From assembly GCA_018222405.1 (NCBI GenBank), contig JAAFAI010000006.1, positions 144,373-208,372 of the forward strand: 64,000 nucleotides of DNA. The letters are read 5' to 3'. Source of the DNA: Gammaproteobacteria bacterium (lineage in GTDB: Bacteria > Pseudomonadota > Gammaproteobacteria > Enterobacterales > Alteromonadaceae). Every line of letters starts with the position of its first letter. The first letter of the stretch is position 1. This document shows positions 18,550 to 27,814 of the stretch, one piece after another. Below the pieces are notes generated by a model. The model was not told where the DNA came from and did not search any database. It was given only the letters and a program-made list of their open reading frames with translations. The translations under genes and the position numbers were made by a program.

Positions 18550-18666
18550 CATCAAGTCGACAGATGAATGAGTTCTCTATTTATTGCCTGTTAGACATGA
18601 GTTCCCTGGATTTTTTCCTTCAACACTTGTTGTTCTCACCCCGCTTCTCTGAAGCGGGTTTTTTTT
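18550..18666 (+). ncRNA. Candidate small RNA, unrecognised family
   Basis: A stand-alone transcription unit of about 117 nt: a strong promoter just upstream, and at its end an 8-bp perfect stem (CCCGCTTC/GAAGCGGG, loop TCT) followed by eight T. It lies between the ybgC promoter region and a minus-strand gene, with no downstream gene on its own strand, so it is not a leader. An ATG inside has no Shine-Dalgarno sequence and its frame runs through the terminator. The U-rich tail is typical of Hfq-bound sRNAs. I do not recognise Spot 42, RyhB, Qrr or 6S. The neighbouring stretch 18321-18515 holds no gene. Confidence 0.6.
18640..18666 (+). terminator. Intrinsic terminator of the sRNA unit
   Basis: CCCGCTTC-TCT-GAAGCGGG followed by T8, a textbook Rho-independent terminator on the plus strand. 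Confidence 0.9.
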
Positions 18667-18762
18667 GCCTGTTTTTCAGATTATTTAATTTTTTCGCACA
18701 GTGATTCAAAGCCACAAAACGGTGGTCTGCTCAGTTATAAAATGGCTCCTGAGATTAGCGAA

Positions 18763-19225
18763 TTATTCTTTTTTACAGGAAGAAATGCCGAATGGCAGGT
18801 ATAACGGGCAAAAGTTAATAATGCCGGTGATCAGGAGCACTGCACCCACTGCGCCCCACCAGGACTGGTAATACACGCCAGCCGAAATGATGAGTAGCCC
18901 AAACACTACCCTTATACCAATCCGCATAGTAGTTTACCCTCTCAGAGTGATCCCTGAGGGCTAGACGAAAACGACTTAGATCACGACGCGTTCTCTGCGG
19001 CATAGTTATTCTATGTCCAGAGGGCGCAACACAGATGTAAGTCGTTTTAGCCACTCCCTTTGGGCAATGCTGTCAGGCTTTCTGGCGTTGTTACGCTTGC
19101 TTGATTTGGAACCACCAAACCTGTGCAACCAAGCCTAGCCAGAAAGCCTGACAGTCTTGCTGAGTGGGCAAACTACTATACGGATTGGTATTAACTTTAT
19201 CTATGCCACCAACGTTTGCGCTCAT
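18763..19225 (-). pseudogene. DUF2892 (YgaP-like membrane) gene split by a MITE
   Basis: Reading from the ATG at 19225, with GGAGG 7 nt upstream, the N-terminus is MSANVGGIDKV. The frame then enters the MITE and stops. On the other side of the element the gene resumes as IRVVFGLLIISAG, then an about 20-residue hydrophobic stretch, then FCPLYLPFGISSC. The pieces together match the DUF2892 layout (N-V-G-x-x-D-x-x-x-R, a transmembrane pair, then CP-x-Y-x-x-x-G-I-x-x-C). A 54-codon open frame (18763-18927) could still start at an ATG supplied by the MITE terminal repeat and would give MRIGIRVV plus the membrane domain. Whether that short form is made is unknown. Confidence 0.75.
18915..19190. mobile_element. 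MITE with about 26-bp terminal inverted repeats
   Basis: Both ends carry the inverted repeat TACCAATCCG(C/T)ATAGTAGT, continuing to about 26 bp with few mismatches. The element is about 276 bp and has no open frame of its own that looks like a protein. Inside, GACGAAAACGACTTA and TAAGTCGTTTTAGCC form a further imperfect inverted pair. TTA/TA sequence is repeated at both boundaries, compatible with a short target duplication. It is a non-autonomous element that would need a transposase encoded elsewhere. No transposase is in the window. Confidence 0.8.
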
Positions 19226-19325
19226 ACGCTATCCTCCACTGATACGATAATGTCATCGTTATAGTAGATACGCTGGCAAATTAAATATTGATTAAATTCA
19301 GACTCTGGTTTTATTGGGCAGCAAT

Positions 19326-20330
19326 TTAGCTGCCCACCTGAAATCCCAGATGCAGATAAGCGCGTTGGGTGGCTATGCGTCCGCGCGGGGTGCGCTGCAG
19401 GAAGCCCTGCTGAATAAGAAAGGGCTCAATAACATCTTCAATGGTTTCTTTTTCTTCGCCAATGGCCGCAGCGAGGTTTTCCAGGCCCACCGGACCACCA
19501 TCAAATTTTTCGATAATGGCATTCAGCAGCTTGCGGTCCATGTAGTCAAAGCCTTCTTTATCCACATCAAGCATATCCAGTGCAGCGGCCGCTACCTGAC
19601 CATTTACCGTCCCATCAGATTTAATTTCGGCGTAATCCCGCACCCGGCGCAGCAGTCGATTGGCGATACGCGGCGTACCCCGTGACCGCTTAGCCACTTC
19701 AAACGCGCCGCTTTCGTCCATTTCCAGCTGCATATAGTGGGCACTGCGGGCAACGATGTCGGTGAGATCTTTTACCGAATAAAATTCCAGTCGCTGAACA
19801 ATGCCAAACCGATCTCTTAGCGGTGAAGTTAGTGAGCCAGCCCGGGTGGTCGCGCCTACTAGGGTAAAAGGCGGTAAGTCCAGCTTGATGGAACGGGCTG
19901 CCGGCCCTTCGCCAATCATAATGTCTAACTGATAGTCTTCCATGGCCGGATAGAGTATCTCTTCCACCACCGGGCTCAAGCGGTGAATTTCGTCAATGAA
20001 CAGCACATCGTTGCGCTCGAGGTTGGTCAGCAGTGCCGCCAAATCCCCGGCCTTCTCAAGTACAGGCCCGGAGGTAGTTTTTATATTTACGCCCATCTCA
20101 TTGGCCACGATGTTGGCCAGTGTGGTTTTCCCCAATCCCGGCGGGCCAAAAATCAGCAGGTGATCGAGCGCGTCTTCACGACGGCGGGCAGCTTCAATGA
20201 AGATCTCCATCTGATCACAGACATGTTGTTGCCCGGTATAATCCTGCAGCAGCTTAGGCCTAATCGCCCGGTCAATCACGGCATCTTCGTCGCTTTCACT
20301 GGCAGATATTAGACGGTCTGCTTCAATCAT
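19326..20330 (-). CDS. ruvB: Holliday junction branch migration ATPase RuvB
   Basis: A 334-residue AAA+ motor. Walker A is GPPGLGKTT (about residue 65), Walker B and sensor are [12 protein letters not shown], and the C-terminal winged helix includes [13 protein letters not shown]. It drives branch migration on RuvA-bound four-way junctions during recombinational repair. It is the last gene of aspS-nudB-ruvC-ruvA-ruvB, with a 62-nt gap after ruvA. Confidence 0.98.
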   Translation of the reverse strand: MIEADRLISASESDEDAVIDRAIRPKLLQDYTGQQHVCDQMEIFIEAARRREDALDHLLIFGPPGLGKTTLANIVANEMGVNIKTTSGPVLEKAGDLAALLTNLERNDVLFIDEIHRLSPVVEEILYPAMEDYQLDIMIGEGPAARSIKLDLPPFTLVGATTRAGSLTSPLRDRFGIVQRLEFYSVKDLTDIVARSAHYMQLEMDESGAFEVAKRSRGTPRIANRLLRRVRDYAEIKSDGTVNGQVAAAALDMLDVDKEGFDYMDRKLLNAIIEKFDGGPVGLENLAAAIGEEKETIEDVIEPFLIQQGFLQRTPRGRIATQRAYLHLGFQVGS

Positions 20331-20392
20331 TTATTGTTCTCTCTATCACTGCTGATACTTATTGATGAATTCACTACGCCACTGACTGGCAT

Positions 20393-21025
20393 TTACAGAG
20401 CGGCTTTTAGCGCCTGACGGATCAGGGCTTCGCTATCCATACCATCCTGATAAACCGCATTCACCATTTTGCTTGCCTGCGGCGGTTTATAACCTAACGC
20501 TACCAATGCGCTCATGGCTTCTTCTTTTACGTCGCTGAGTGCCACAATAGCGTTTTCGCCGCCATTGTCGATACCACCAGCAACCAGCAGTTCACTGCCA
20601 GAGGTTTCTAAATTCTGGGTAAACTTGGCCAGTCGGTCCCGTAGCTCTACCACTAATCGCTCTGCGGTTTTTTTGCCGATCCCAGGCAGCTTAGTCAGCG
20701 AGGTTACATCTTCGTGCTGAACCACCTGTAAAAACTGCTTGGCTGACATTCCTGACAAAATGGCCAATCCCAGTTTTGGACCAACCCCATTAGCTTTAAT
20801 GAGTTCACGAAACAGGCCGCGTTCCAGTTTATCGGCAAAGCCAAAAAGCAGCTGGGCATCTTCACGCACCACAAAGTGCGTATATAAGGTGCAGGTTTCT
20901 CCTACTGCGGGTAACTGATAAAAACTGGTCATGGGCAGTTGCAGCTCATAACCCACACCGCCTACATCTACCAACACATCTGGTGGTGCTTTTTCCAATA
21001 GCTGGCCGTGAATACGTCCAATCAT
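20393..21025 (-). CDS. ruvA: Holliday junction DNA-binding protein RuvA
   Basis: A 210-residue protein with the OB-fold start [20 protein letters not shown], tandem helix-hairpin-helix motifs ([13 protein letters not shown] and [18 protein letters not shown]), and a C-terminal domain III that contacts RuvB ([20 protein letters not shown]). It tetramerises on the junction. It is separated from ruvC by a 42-nt gap. Confidence 0.98.
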   Translation of the reverse strand: MIGRIHGQLLEKAPPDVLVDVGGVGYELQLPMTSFYQLPAVGETCTLYTHFVVREDAQLLFGFADKLERGLFRELIKANGVGPKLGLAILSGMSAKQFLQVVQHEDVTSLTKLPGIGKKTAERLVVELRDRLAKFTQNLETSGSELLVAGGIDNGGENAIVALSDVKEEAMSALVALGYKPPQASKMVNAVYQDGMDSEALIRQALKAAL

Positions 21026-21067
21026 GTTATTCTTTTACTCCGTTTTGCTATGCCTGCTGTGAGGCGT

Positions 21068-21586
21068 TTACCGCAACCGGCCGCGTACAGTTTTACGGGC
21101 CTGCCCGGCTAACTTCACCAGGTTTTGCTCACTGTGGGCATGGCATAATGCCACTGCCAGCGCATCGGCTGCATCGGCCTGTGGTGTGCCGGATAACCCT
21201 AACAGGTGTTTCACCATGTGCTGCACCTGGGTTTTATCTGCACCACCAGTGCCTACCACCGCTTGCTTTATTTGCCGGGCGGAATATTCTGACACACTTA
21301 AACTGGCCTGCGTTGCGGCAATCATCGCAGCTCCCCTGGCATGCCCAAGCTTTAACGCTGAGTCCGGGTTACGGGCCAGAAACACCTGTTCAATGGCCAG
21401 GCAATCCGGTTTAAACTGCTCGATTAACTCACTCACACCAATAAAGATTTTGTCCAGACGGGGCGCCAGCGGTTTATCGGTTAAACGAATACAACCGCTG
21501 GCAACATAATGTAATTTGCCCTGATGCCGACGGATTAAACCATAACCGGTAACGCGAGAACCTGGATCTATACCCAGTATTACCAT
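21068..21586 (-). CDS. ruvC: Crossover junction endodeoxyribonuclease RuvC
   Basis: A 172-residue RNase H-fold resolvase. The catalytic acidic residues are visible: Asp in ILGIDPGSRVTGYG, Glu in CLAIEQVFLARN, and the Asp pair in QADAADALAVALCH. It resolves Holliday junctions with RuvAB. Its ATG overlaps the nudB stop as TAATG, so translation is probably coupled. The yebC gene that sits between nudB and ruvC in E. coli is absent here. Confidence 0.98.
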   Translation of the reverse strand: MVILGIDPGSRVTGYGLIRRHQGKLHYVASGCIRLTDKPLAPRLDKIFIGVSELIEQFKPDCLAIEQVFLARNPDSALKLGHARGAAMIAATQASLSVSEYSARQIKQAVVGTGGADKTQVQHMVKHLLGLSGTPQADAADALAVALCHAHSEQNLVKLAGQARKTVRGRLR

Positions 21587-22026
21587 TATTTTGACTCAGG
21601 TACAAATGCCAGAATGGCAGCTTGATTAGAAGGTGACCAAACACGCTCTGCCGCAACGGATTTTTCTACCCATTCGTAAGCGGAATGTTCGGTTAAAATG
21701 ATAGGTGCCTGACTACTGATTTGTACTACGAACACGTATTCTGTGTTAACAAAGGCATCGGGTGGATAGCGGTAGCGCCACTCGGGGCGGATCTCATACT
21801 GATTAATGTGCTGGCAATCAATAATATCGCCTGACTCGGGAGACAACACAACACCGGTTTCCTCGGCGACTTCACGATAAGCTGTCGCGAGCGGCAGTTC
21901 GCCTTCTTCGATGGTGCCGGTTACCGACTGCCAGAAATCCGCATCATCATTGCGCTGCATAATAAGCACCTGGTTGTGCTCATTGTAGAGCACAACCAGG
22001 ACCGACTCGGGACGCTTATAAGCCAT
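21586..22026 (-). CDS. nudB: Dihydroneopterin triphosphate diphosphatase (Nudix)
   Basis: A 146-residue Nudix hydrolase for folate synthesis. The Nudix box is GTIEEGELPLATAYREVAEETG (GX5EX7REUXEEXGU form), preceded by FWQSVTG as in E. coli NudB. The ATG overlaps the aspS stop as TAATG. An upstream extension of the open frame into aspS is not used. Its position directly after aspS matches E. coli. Confidence 0.94.
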   Translation of the reverse strand: MAYKRPESVLVVLYNEHNQVLIMQRNDDADFWQSVTGTIEEGELPLATAYREVAEETGVVLSPESGDIIDCQHINQYEIRPEWRYRYPPDAFVNTEYVFVVQISSQAPIILTEHSAYEWVEKSVAAERVWSPSNQAAILAFVPESK

Positions 22027-23789
22027 TATTCGGCGTCTTTCTTCACTGTTGCGATAGCAAGGTCGGCCAGTTGCTGCGGATTTGCCGGGCTCGGCGCATC
22101 GGTTAGCGGACAAGCGGCAGTAGTGGTTTTCGGGAACGCCATCACATCACGGATGGAGGTAGCACCGGTCATCAGCATCACCAGCCGATCCAGGCCAAAT
22201 GCCAAACCGGCGTGTGGTGGAGCACCGTAGCGCAGGGCCTCCAGCAGGAAACCAAATTTCAGTTCGGCTTCTTCTTTATCAATACCCAGAATGCTGAACA
22301 CTGCTGATTGCATGGTCTGGTCGTGAATACGTACCGAGCCACCGCCTAACTCAACACCGTTTAACACCATGTCATAGGCATCAGACAAAGCGGTTGCAGG
22401 CGCTTCAGCCAGTTGCTCCGGCGTTAAGTTGCGCGGTGCAGTAAACGGATGGTGCAGCGCATGTAACTGACCATCTGTTTCTTCGAACATTGGGAAGTCA
22501 ACCACCCATAGCGGCCGCCACTCACCTTCCAACAATTCAAAATCTTCACCCAGTTTCAGGCGTAATGCACCCATGGCTTCGGTAACAACCGTTGCGTTAT
22601 CCGCGCCAAATAACAGAATATCGCCATCTTCAGCACCGGTACGGGCAAGAATTTCGGAAACGATTTCAGCGTTAAGGAACTTAAGGATTGGCGACTGTAA
22701 ACCATCCAGGCCGTTGGCTTTTTCGTTAATTTTGACCCAGGCCAGGCCTTTCGCACCGTAGATACCAACAAACTTGGTGTACTCATCAATTTGCTTACGC
22801 GACAGCGATGCACCACCCGGCACACGGATAGCGGCAACGCGTCCTTTGGGATCGTTAGCCGGGCCACTGAACACTTTAAAGTCAACGTTGGCCAGCAGAT
22901 CTGCCACATCGGTCAGTTCCAGCGGGTTACGTAAGTCCGGCTTGTCACTACCATAGCGCTTCATCGCTTCGGCGTAGGTCATTTGCGGGAAGTCGCCTAA
23001 GTCCACATCGAGCATTTGCTTGAACAAATCGCGGATCAGCCCTTCGGTAATAGCCATTACGCCATCGGCACCTAAAAAGGTGGTTTCGATATCGATTTGG
23101 GTAAATTCCGGCTGACGATCGGCACGTAAGTCTTCGTCACGGAAACACTTAACGATTTGGTAGTAGCGGTCCATGCCCGACATCATCAGCAATTGCTTAA
23201 ACAATTGTGGTGACTGCGGCAAAGCAAAGAATTCACCTTTGTGGGTTCGGCTCGGCACCAGATAATCACGAGCCCCTTCCGGCGTCGCTTTAGTCAGAAT
23301 TGGGGTTTCGATATCCAGAAAACCTTCGCCCTCAAGATAACGGCGAACGGCTGCGGTAACTTTGGCGCGAAACTGCAGTTTGTTGCTCATGACCGGGCGA
23401 CGCAGATCAAGATAACGGTAACGTAAACGCTGTTCTTCAGAGTTTTCCTGGTTCCAGTCCAGTGGTAATACGGCCGACTTATTAAAGATTTCCAGGCCAG
23501 TACCAAGAATTTCCACTTCACCGGTGGTCATTTGCTTATTGACCTGACCTTCAGGACGAGCGCGCACTGTGCCGGTTAACTTGATACAGAATTCGGCACG
23601 CAGAGTATTGGCCAGCGCCTGCACTTCAGGTAATTCAGGGTCAAAAACGACCTGTACTAAGCCTTCGCGGTCGCGCAGATCGATAAAAATCAGGCCACCC
23701 AAGTCGCGGCGTTTGTTTACCCAGCCACACAGCGTGACTTCTTGTCCAATATAAGATGCGTTAATTTTCCCACAGTAATCTGTGCGCAT
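22026..23789 (-). CDS. aspS: Aspartyl-tRNA synthetase
   Basis: A 587-residue class II synthetase of the bacterial type. It has an OB-fold anticodon domain ([25 protein letters not shown]), the motif 2 region ([20 protein letters not shown]), the bacterial GAD insertion domain (about residues 290-420), and motif 3 ([13 protein letters not shown]). It charges tRNA-Asp. It is the first gene of the operon with nudB and ruvCAB. The 196-bp gap upstream (23790-23985) is shared with the divergent DUF72 gene and contains the promoters; I see no other gene there. Confidence 0.98.
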   Translation of the reverse strand: MRTDYCGKINASYIGQEVTLCGWVNKRRDLGGLIFIDLRDREGLVQVVFDPELPEVQALANTLRAEFCIKLTGTVRARPEGQVNKQMTTGEVEILGTGLEIFNKSAVLPLDWNQENSEEQRLRYRYLDLRRPVMSNKLQFRAKVTAAVRRYLEGEGFLDIETPILTKATPEGARDYLVPSRTHKGEFFALPQSPQLFKQLLMMSGMDRYYQIVKCFRDEDLRADRQPEFTQIDIETTFLGADGVMAITEGLIRDLFKQMLDVDLGDFPQMTYAEAMKRYGSDKPDLRNPLELTDVADLLANVDFKVFSGPANDPKGRVAAIRVPGGASLSRKQIDEYTKFVGIYGAKGLAWVKINEKANGLDGLQSPILKFLNAEIVSEILARTGAEDGDILLFGADNATVVTEAMGALRLKLGEDFELLEGEWRPLWVVDFPMFEETDGQLHALHHPFTAPRNLTPEQLAEAPATALSDAYDMVLNGVELGGGSVRIHDQTMQSAVFSILGIDKEEAELKFGFLLEALRYGAPPHAGLAFGLDRLVMLMTGATSIRDVMAFPKTTTAACPLTDAPSPANPQQLADLAIATVKKDAE

Positions 23790-23985
23790 GGTCTTCGACC
23801 CCTAATTACTTTGTTAGCTATTTTGTCGTTGCGTGAAGGTGCTGGCTATACCGAGCTGAATCTACCGATAATCACCTGATTATTCCTTTACCTGCTTTAC
23901 CGGCATGAGGATAATGACCGCCAACGCGTCTGTTATGTTTTAAATTTAAGGCCGCATAGTATAAACAAATGCTACCCAAAGCCCA

Positions 23986-24873
23986 ATGACAAATATCCAC
24001 TCAACAAGCACATTAGGCCCTGTTTTTATCGGTCTTCCTCAATGGCAGCACAGTAGCTGGCCAAAACGCTGGTTTGCTAACCGGTCCGGCACTCAACTGT
24101 TCGATTACGCCAGGCAGTTAAACAGTGTTGAGGGGAATACCACGTTTTATCATCTACCCTCGCCCAAGACCGTGGATAACTGGGCTGCGGCAACACCTAC
24201 AGATTTTCGATTCACGTTTAAATTTCATAGTGACATCAGTCACAAAAGCAGCTTACAGCATTGCGACACACTGGTAACCGAGCAACTTAACCTGCTGGCC
24301 CGCTTAGAGCATCGACTGGGCCAGGTGATGCTGCAGTTACCCGCCGGATTCGGGCCCGCTCAACTGCCGGTTCTCGAGGCATTCCTTAAGCGTCTATCGC
24401 CAGCTTTCAGCTATGCTGTAGAGGTTCGTCATCTGACATTCTTTGCGAAGGGTGAAGAAGAAAAGGCCCTCAACAGGCTGCTCATAGAGCATTGTGTTAA
24501 TCGCGTGATAATGGATACCCGGGCTTTGTTCACCGGTCCAGAGAATAATGCGCTGACCGCAGAAGTACGTACCAAAAAGCCACGGGTGCCAGTCAATGTT
24601 ATTGCCACCTCAGAGCAGCCGGTGATGCGCTTTGTGGGTAACAATAACGATCAGGACAATGCAGCCTGTTTACACCCCTGGGTAGATAAGTGTCAGCAAT
24701 GGCGGGAACAGGGGAAATCATGCTATTTATTCTTTCATCGTCCCGACAATCAGGACGCGCCCTGGTTGGCTCAACAGTTTATTGCTGCATATAATCAGCG
24801 TTTTCCGGATTCGCCTTTACCGGCACTTCACTTTGCTCCCAGCCAGGACGACCTGCAAAGCCAGCTCTTCTGA
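23986..24873 (+). CDS. DUF72 (YecE-like) protein
   Basis: A 295-residue TIM-barrel-like DUF72 protein. The family marks are FIGLPQWQHSSWP near the start, LNSVEGNTTFYHLP, FRFTFKFHSDISHK, and YLFFHRPDN near the end. Biochemical function is unknown for the family. It is divergent from aspS; E. coli yecE also lies near aspS, so the neighbourhood is ancestral. Confidence 0.9.
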   Translation: MTNIHSTSTLGPVFIGLPQWQHSSWPKRWFANRSGTQLFDYARQLNSVEGNTTFYHLPSPKTVDNWAAATPTDFRFTFKFHSDISHKSSLQHCDTLVTEQLNLLARLEHRLGQVMLQLPAGFGPAQLPVLEAFLKRLSPAFSYAVEVRHLTFFAKGEEEKALNRLLIEHCVNRVIMDTRALFTGPENNALTAEVRTKKPRVPVNVIATSEQPVMRFVGNNNDQDNAACLHPWVDKCQQWREQGKSCYLFFHRPDNQDAPWLAQQFIAAYNQRFPDSPLPALHFAPSQDDLQSQLF

Positions 24874-24880
24874 TAAGCGT

Positions 24881-26308
24881 TTAAGTACGTGAGCGCGAAC
24901 TACGCCGACTACGGCTGGATTGTTTCTGGTTTTTGAGGCGGATATAAAAGTAACTTAATACGGCGATAATCCCCATCAGTAAGCCAACAATAACAATTAA
25001 CAGGTTATTAAATGTGGCTTCTTTGCCTACGGCTTCTTTCTCATTCTCGAGCGTCTGATTAAGCGACAGAATTTCTCGCTGAGTGCTACGCTGCATGGCC
25101 GCAAAATCCTGCGAGATTTGATCCATTGTGAGGCTTAATACGCGGCTGCGCTCTGCGTCCATCCAGGCAATCAGCTCTTCATAGGCAGCTGTAATACCGG
25201 CAATATTGTTGTTTGCTGCGGCGAGACCAACCTGATTGAGCAAATGCTGGCGGGTGGTTAAGTAAGAAATTAACACGTCTTCGTCACTGTCAACCGTCAC
25301 CGACTCTTGCAGCGCCTTTGCTGCCGGCAGGTTACCGGATTCAATCAAATGGGTAATTTTATTGAGGGTGTAAAGTTTAGGCGCAACCAGTTGTGGGTGT
25401 TCTTCCAGCCAGTCTTCGATTTTACGATTCCAACGCTCCACCAAATCCATGTTCTGTTGCTGTACATTAACGTGCATCAGCCAGTAACCAGCAATAAACT
25501 GGCCTTTAATACTGCCACTTTCCGCACTTTCTTCCAGCAGCGTTAGAGCAACCTTCTCCATATCCTGCCACTGATTATCTGCTGCCATTATGGCCAGCAA
25601 CTTATCGTGCAATGCAATGCCGGCTTCGCCTCCGACATCTTTTGAAAAGTCGACTAATTGACTCACTTTCTCCAGTGCCCGGTCAAACCATTGCATAGCT
25701 ACCAGTAATTCAATCTGCTGATTAACCACTTCACGCCAGCTAACGTAATTACTTTGTGTCCAAAACGCTTCCTGCGCCTGATTAAAATAGTCCAGCGCCG
25801 ACATGACATTGCCGGTCTGAATATCTGCCCGACCAATATCAAACAGTATTTGTGCTTTATCCTCATCGGATAAACGACGTGATAGCAGGCCAAGCAACTG
25901 TTGTTTGCTCGACTCAACGTCTTCAGGGGAAGCGATGGCCTGATAGCGGAGTTTAGCTCGCAACGTAAAAGCCTGTGAACGATAATCCTGACGCCTGACA
26001 GCTGCGGTCAGCACTTCATCGGCCATGCTGCGAACGGGTTCGAAGTTTTCCTGTTCGGCAGTGATTAATAGCTTATAAGCCAGGATAGCGTTTTCGGCTG
26101 CGTCAGCGTGCAATGCATTGGCACTGGCGAGTAATTCGTTAATTTGATCGATCTGCTGATTTGCCGGCGTATTTTTTGCGCGGATGATATCATTTAACCG
26201 GGCGACTATCTGTGATTCCTTCATTGCCTGAGCCTGGGCAGGCTGCCCACAAAACATAACAATAAAGCTTGCTACAATAATCCAGAATTTAATACGTGGT
26301 TCCATCAC
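24881..26308 (-). CDS. Uncharacterised exported, membrane-anchored helical-repeat protein
   Basis: I do not recognise this 475-residue protein. It has a signal peptide (KFWIIVASFIVMFCGQPAQA) and then about 370 residues of nearly all-alpha, Leu/Ala/Gln-rich sequence with TPR-like pairs (for example AQILFDIGRADIQTGNVMSA). A coiled coil (QREILSLNQTLENEKEAVG) precedes one C-terminal membrane helix (NLLIVIVGLLMGIIAVLSYF). The cytosolic tail is short and very basic, ending SSRSRRSSRSRT. The topology is therefore a large periplasmic domain tethered by its C-terminus. It faces the DUF72 gene convergently and lies just downstream of glrR on the same strand, with a 165-bp gap. Confidence 0.65.
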   Translation of the reverse strand: MMEPRIKFWIIVASFIVMFCGQPAQAQAMKESQIVARLNDIIRAKNTPANQQIDQINELLASANALHADAAENAILAYKLLITAEQENFEPVRSMADEVLTAAVRRQDYRSQAFTLRAKLRYQAIASPEDVESSKQQLLGLLSRRLSDEDKAQILFDIGRADIQTGNVMSALDYFNQAQEAFWTQSNYVSWREVVNQQIELLVAMQWFDRALEKVSQLVDFSKDVGGEAGIALHDKLLAIMAADNQWQDMEKVALTLLEESAESGSIKGQFIAGYWLMHVNVQQQNMDLVERWNRKIEDWLEEHPQLVAPKLYTLNKITHLIESGNLPAAKALQESVTVDSDEDVLISYLTTRQHLLNQVGLAAANNNIAGITAAYEELIAWMDAERSRVLSLTMDQISQDFAAMQRSTQREILSLNQTLENEKEAVGKEATFNNLLIVIVGLLMGIIAVLSYFYIRLKNQKQSSRSRRSSRSRT

Positions 26309-26473
26309 TAGCGGTCAAAAGTTAGTTATCGTCCAATATCGCCACACTATCCCACGACTAACTCACTTTGCCAACCCAAAAATGGACACTGTTTACGATT
26401 TATTAACTACCGGATGGCGGGCCAGGAAAGCCGGAGAAAGCAATATCCTCCGGCGTGACCAGACAATATTAGC

Positions 26474-27814
26474 CTAGCGGAAGTCGCCGGCGTCGAGGTT
26501 GTGTTTTTTCATAAGTTTGTGCATGTCGGTGCGGTTACGACCGGCCAGTTCTGCTGCACGGGTGACGTTGCCGTCGGTCATTTTCAGCAACTTAAACAGG
26601 TATTTCTGTTCAAAGGCATCGCGGGCTTCGGTCAGGGTTGGCCAGCTCTGACGAGTGGCAGACAGGGCCTGCTCCACCAGATGCAATGGCACCACAGGCG
26701 TTTGCGTAAGGGCTACACACTGCTCCACCACGTTTACCAGTTGACGCACATTACCCGGCCAGTCACTTTTAACCAGTAACTGCATGGCATCTTCAGAAAA
26801 CTGGGTCACCTTTACGCCGTGGCGCTCAGCACTTTGTTTTAACAGATTTCGGGCCAGCAGCGGAATATCTTCACTGCGTTGTTTGAGAGCTGGTAATTTA
26901 AGGTTAACCACATTCAGGCGATAGAACAGATCTTCCCGAAAACTGCCCTCTTCCATTTCCTTGTGTAAATCTTTGTGCGTGGCAGAAATCACCCGGACAT
27001 CGATATCTACCGACTTACTGCTGCCCACCGGGCGGATCTGACGTTCTTGCAGTGCACGTAGCAACTTGACCTGAAGAGTCATAGGCATATCGCCAATTTC
27101 GTCGAGGAATAAGGTGCCGCCGTGGGCCTCTCTGAACAGGCCCTGATTGGCGGTAACAGCGCCGGTAAAAGCGCCTTTTACGTGACCGAACAACTCTGAT
27201 TCGAGCAAGTTTTCCGGCAACGCGCCACAGTTTATTGCCACAAACGGATAATCCGAGCGGTCGCTGGCGCGATGAATGGCATTGGCTAACAGCTCTTTAC
27301 CGGTGCCGCTTGCGCCGGTAACCAGCACACTGACTTCCCGCTTGGCAATTCGGTAAGCCTGATCAAGCACATGGAGCATTTCGGGTGAGCGGGTAATAAT
27401 TTCCTTACACCATTCGCCCGGCTCGGCGGCTTTTGAATGTTGTAGCGCCTTGCCCAACAGATCCCGTAATTTATCGTGATCCACCGGTTTGGTTAAGAAG
27501 CCGAATACGCCGCGCTGGGTTGCTTCAACGGCATCGGAAATGGTGCCGTGGGCAGTCATCAGGATCACCGGAATATCGGAGCGGACAGCCATAATCTCTT
27601 CAAACAGACTGAGACCGTCCAGTCCCGGCATGCGCAGGTCACTTAACACCAGATCAAAGGTGCCGGTATTGATTTTTTTGAGGGCTGCCTGGCCATCTTC
27701 AACCGCAGTAACCTGAAACCCTTCGCTTTGCAGACGAATAGTCATCAAGCGTAACAGACTCTGATCGTCATCGACCAAAAGAATATGCGATGGCTGCTCT
27801 GCGTTATCACTCAC
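26474..27814 (-). CDS. glrR: Sigma-54-dependent response regulator GlrR
   Basis: A 446-residue NtrC-type regulator. The receiver domain has the phospho-acceptor in DLVLSDLRMPGLDG. The AAA+ domain has Walker A GASGTGKE and the sigma-54-contacting GAFTGA loop. The C-terminal Fis-type helix-turn-helix is GNVTRAAELAGRNRTDMHKL. The start and receiver match E. coli GlrR (YfhA), and the gene overlaps the QseG-like lipoprotein gene by 4 nt. In E. coli GlrR activates glmY and rpoE. No GlmY-like RNA is visible next to this operon. Confidence 0.92.
   Translation of the reverse strand: MSDNAEQPSHILLVDDDQSLLRLMTIRLQSEGFQVTAVEDGQAALKKINTGTFDLVLSDLRMPGLDGLSLFEEIMAVRSDIPVILMTAHGTISDAVEATQRGVFGFLTKPVDHDKLRDLLGKALQHSKAAEPGEWCKEIITRSPEMLHVLDQAYRIAKREVSVLVTGASGTGKELLANAIHRASDRSDYPFVAINCGALPENLLESELFGHVKGAFTGAVTANQGLFREAHGGTLFLDEIGDMPMTLQVKLLRALQERQIRPVGSSKSVDIDVRVISATHKDLHKEMEEGSFREDLFYRLNVVNLKLPALKQRSEDIPLLARNLLKQSAERHGVKVTQFSEDAMQLLVKSDWPGNVRQLVNVVEQCVALTQTPVVPLHLVEQALSATRQSWPTLTEARDAFEQKYLFKLLKMTDGNVTRAAELAGRNRTDMHKLMKKHNLDAGDFR

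Noticed and set aside
18815..19054. 79-codon minus-strand frame over the MITE
   Set aside because: It lies within the MITE and in the wrong frame of the DUF2892 gene; composition and lack of a ribosome-binding site do not support coding.
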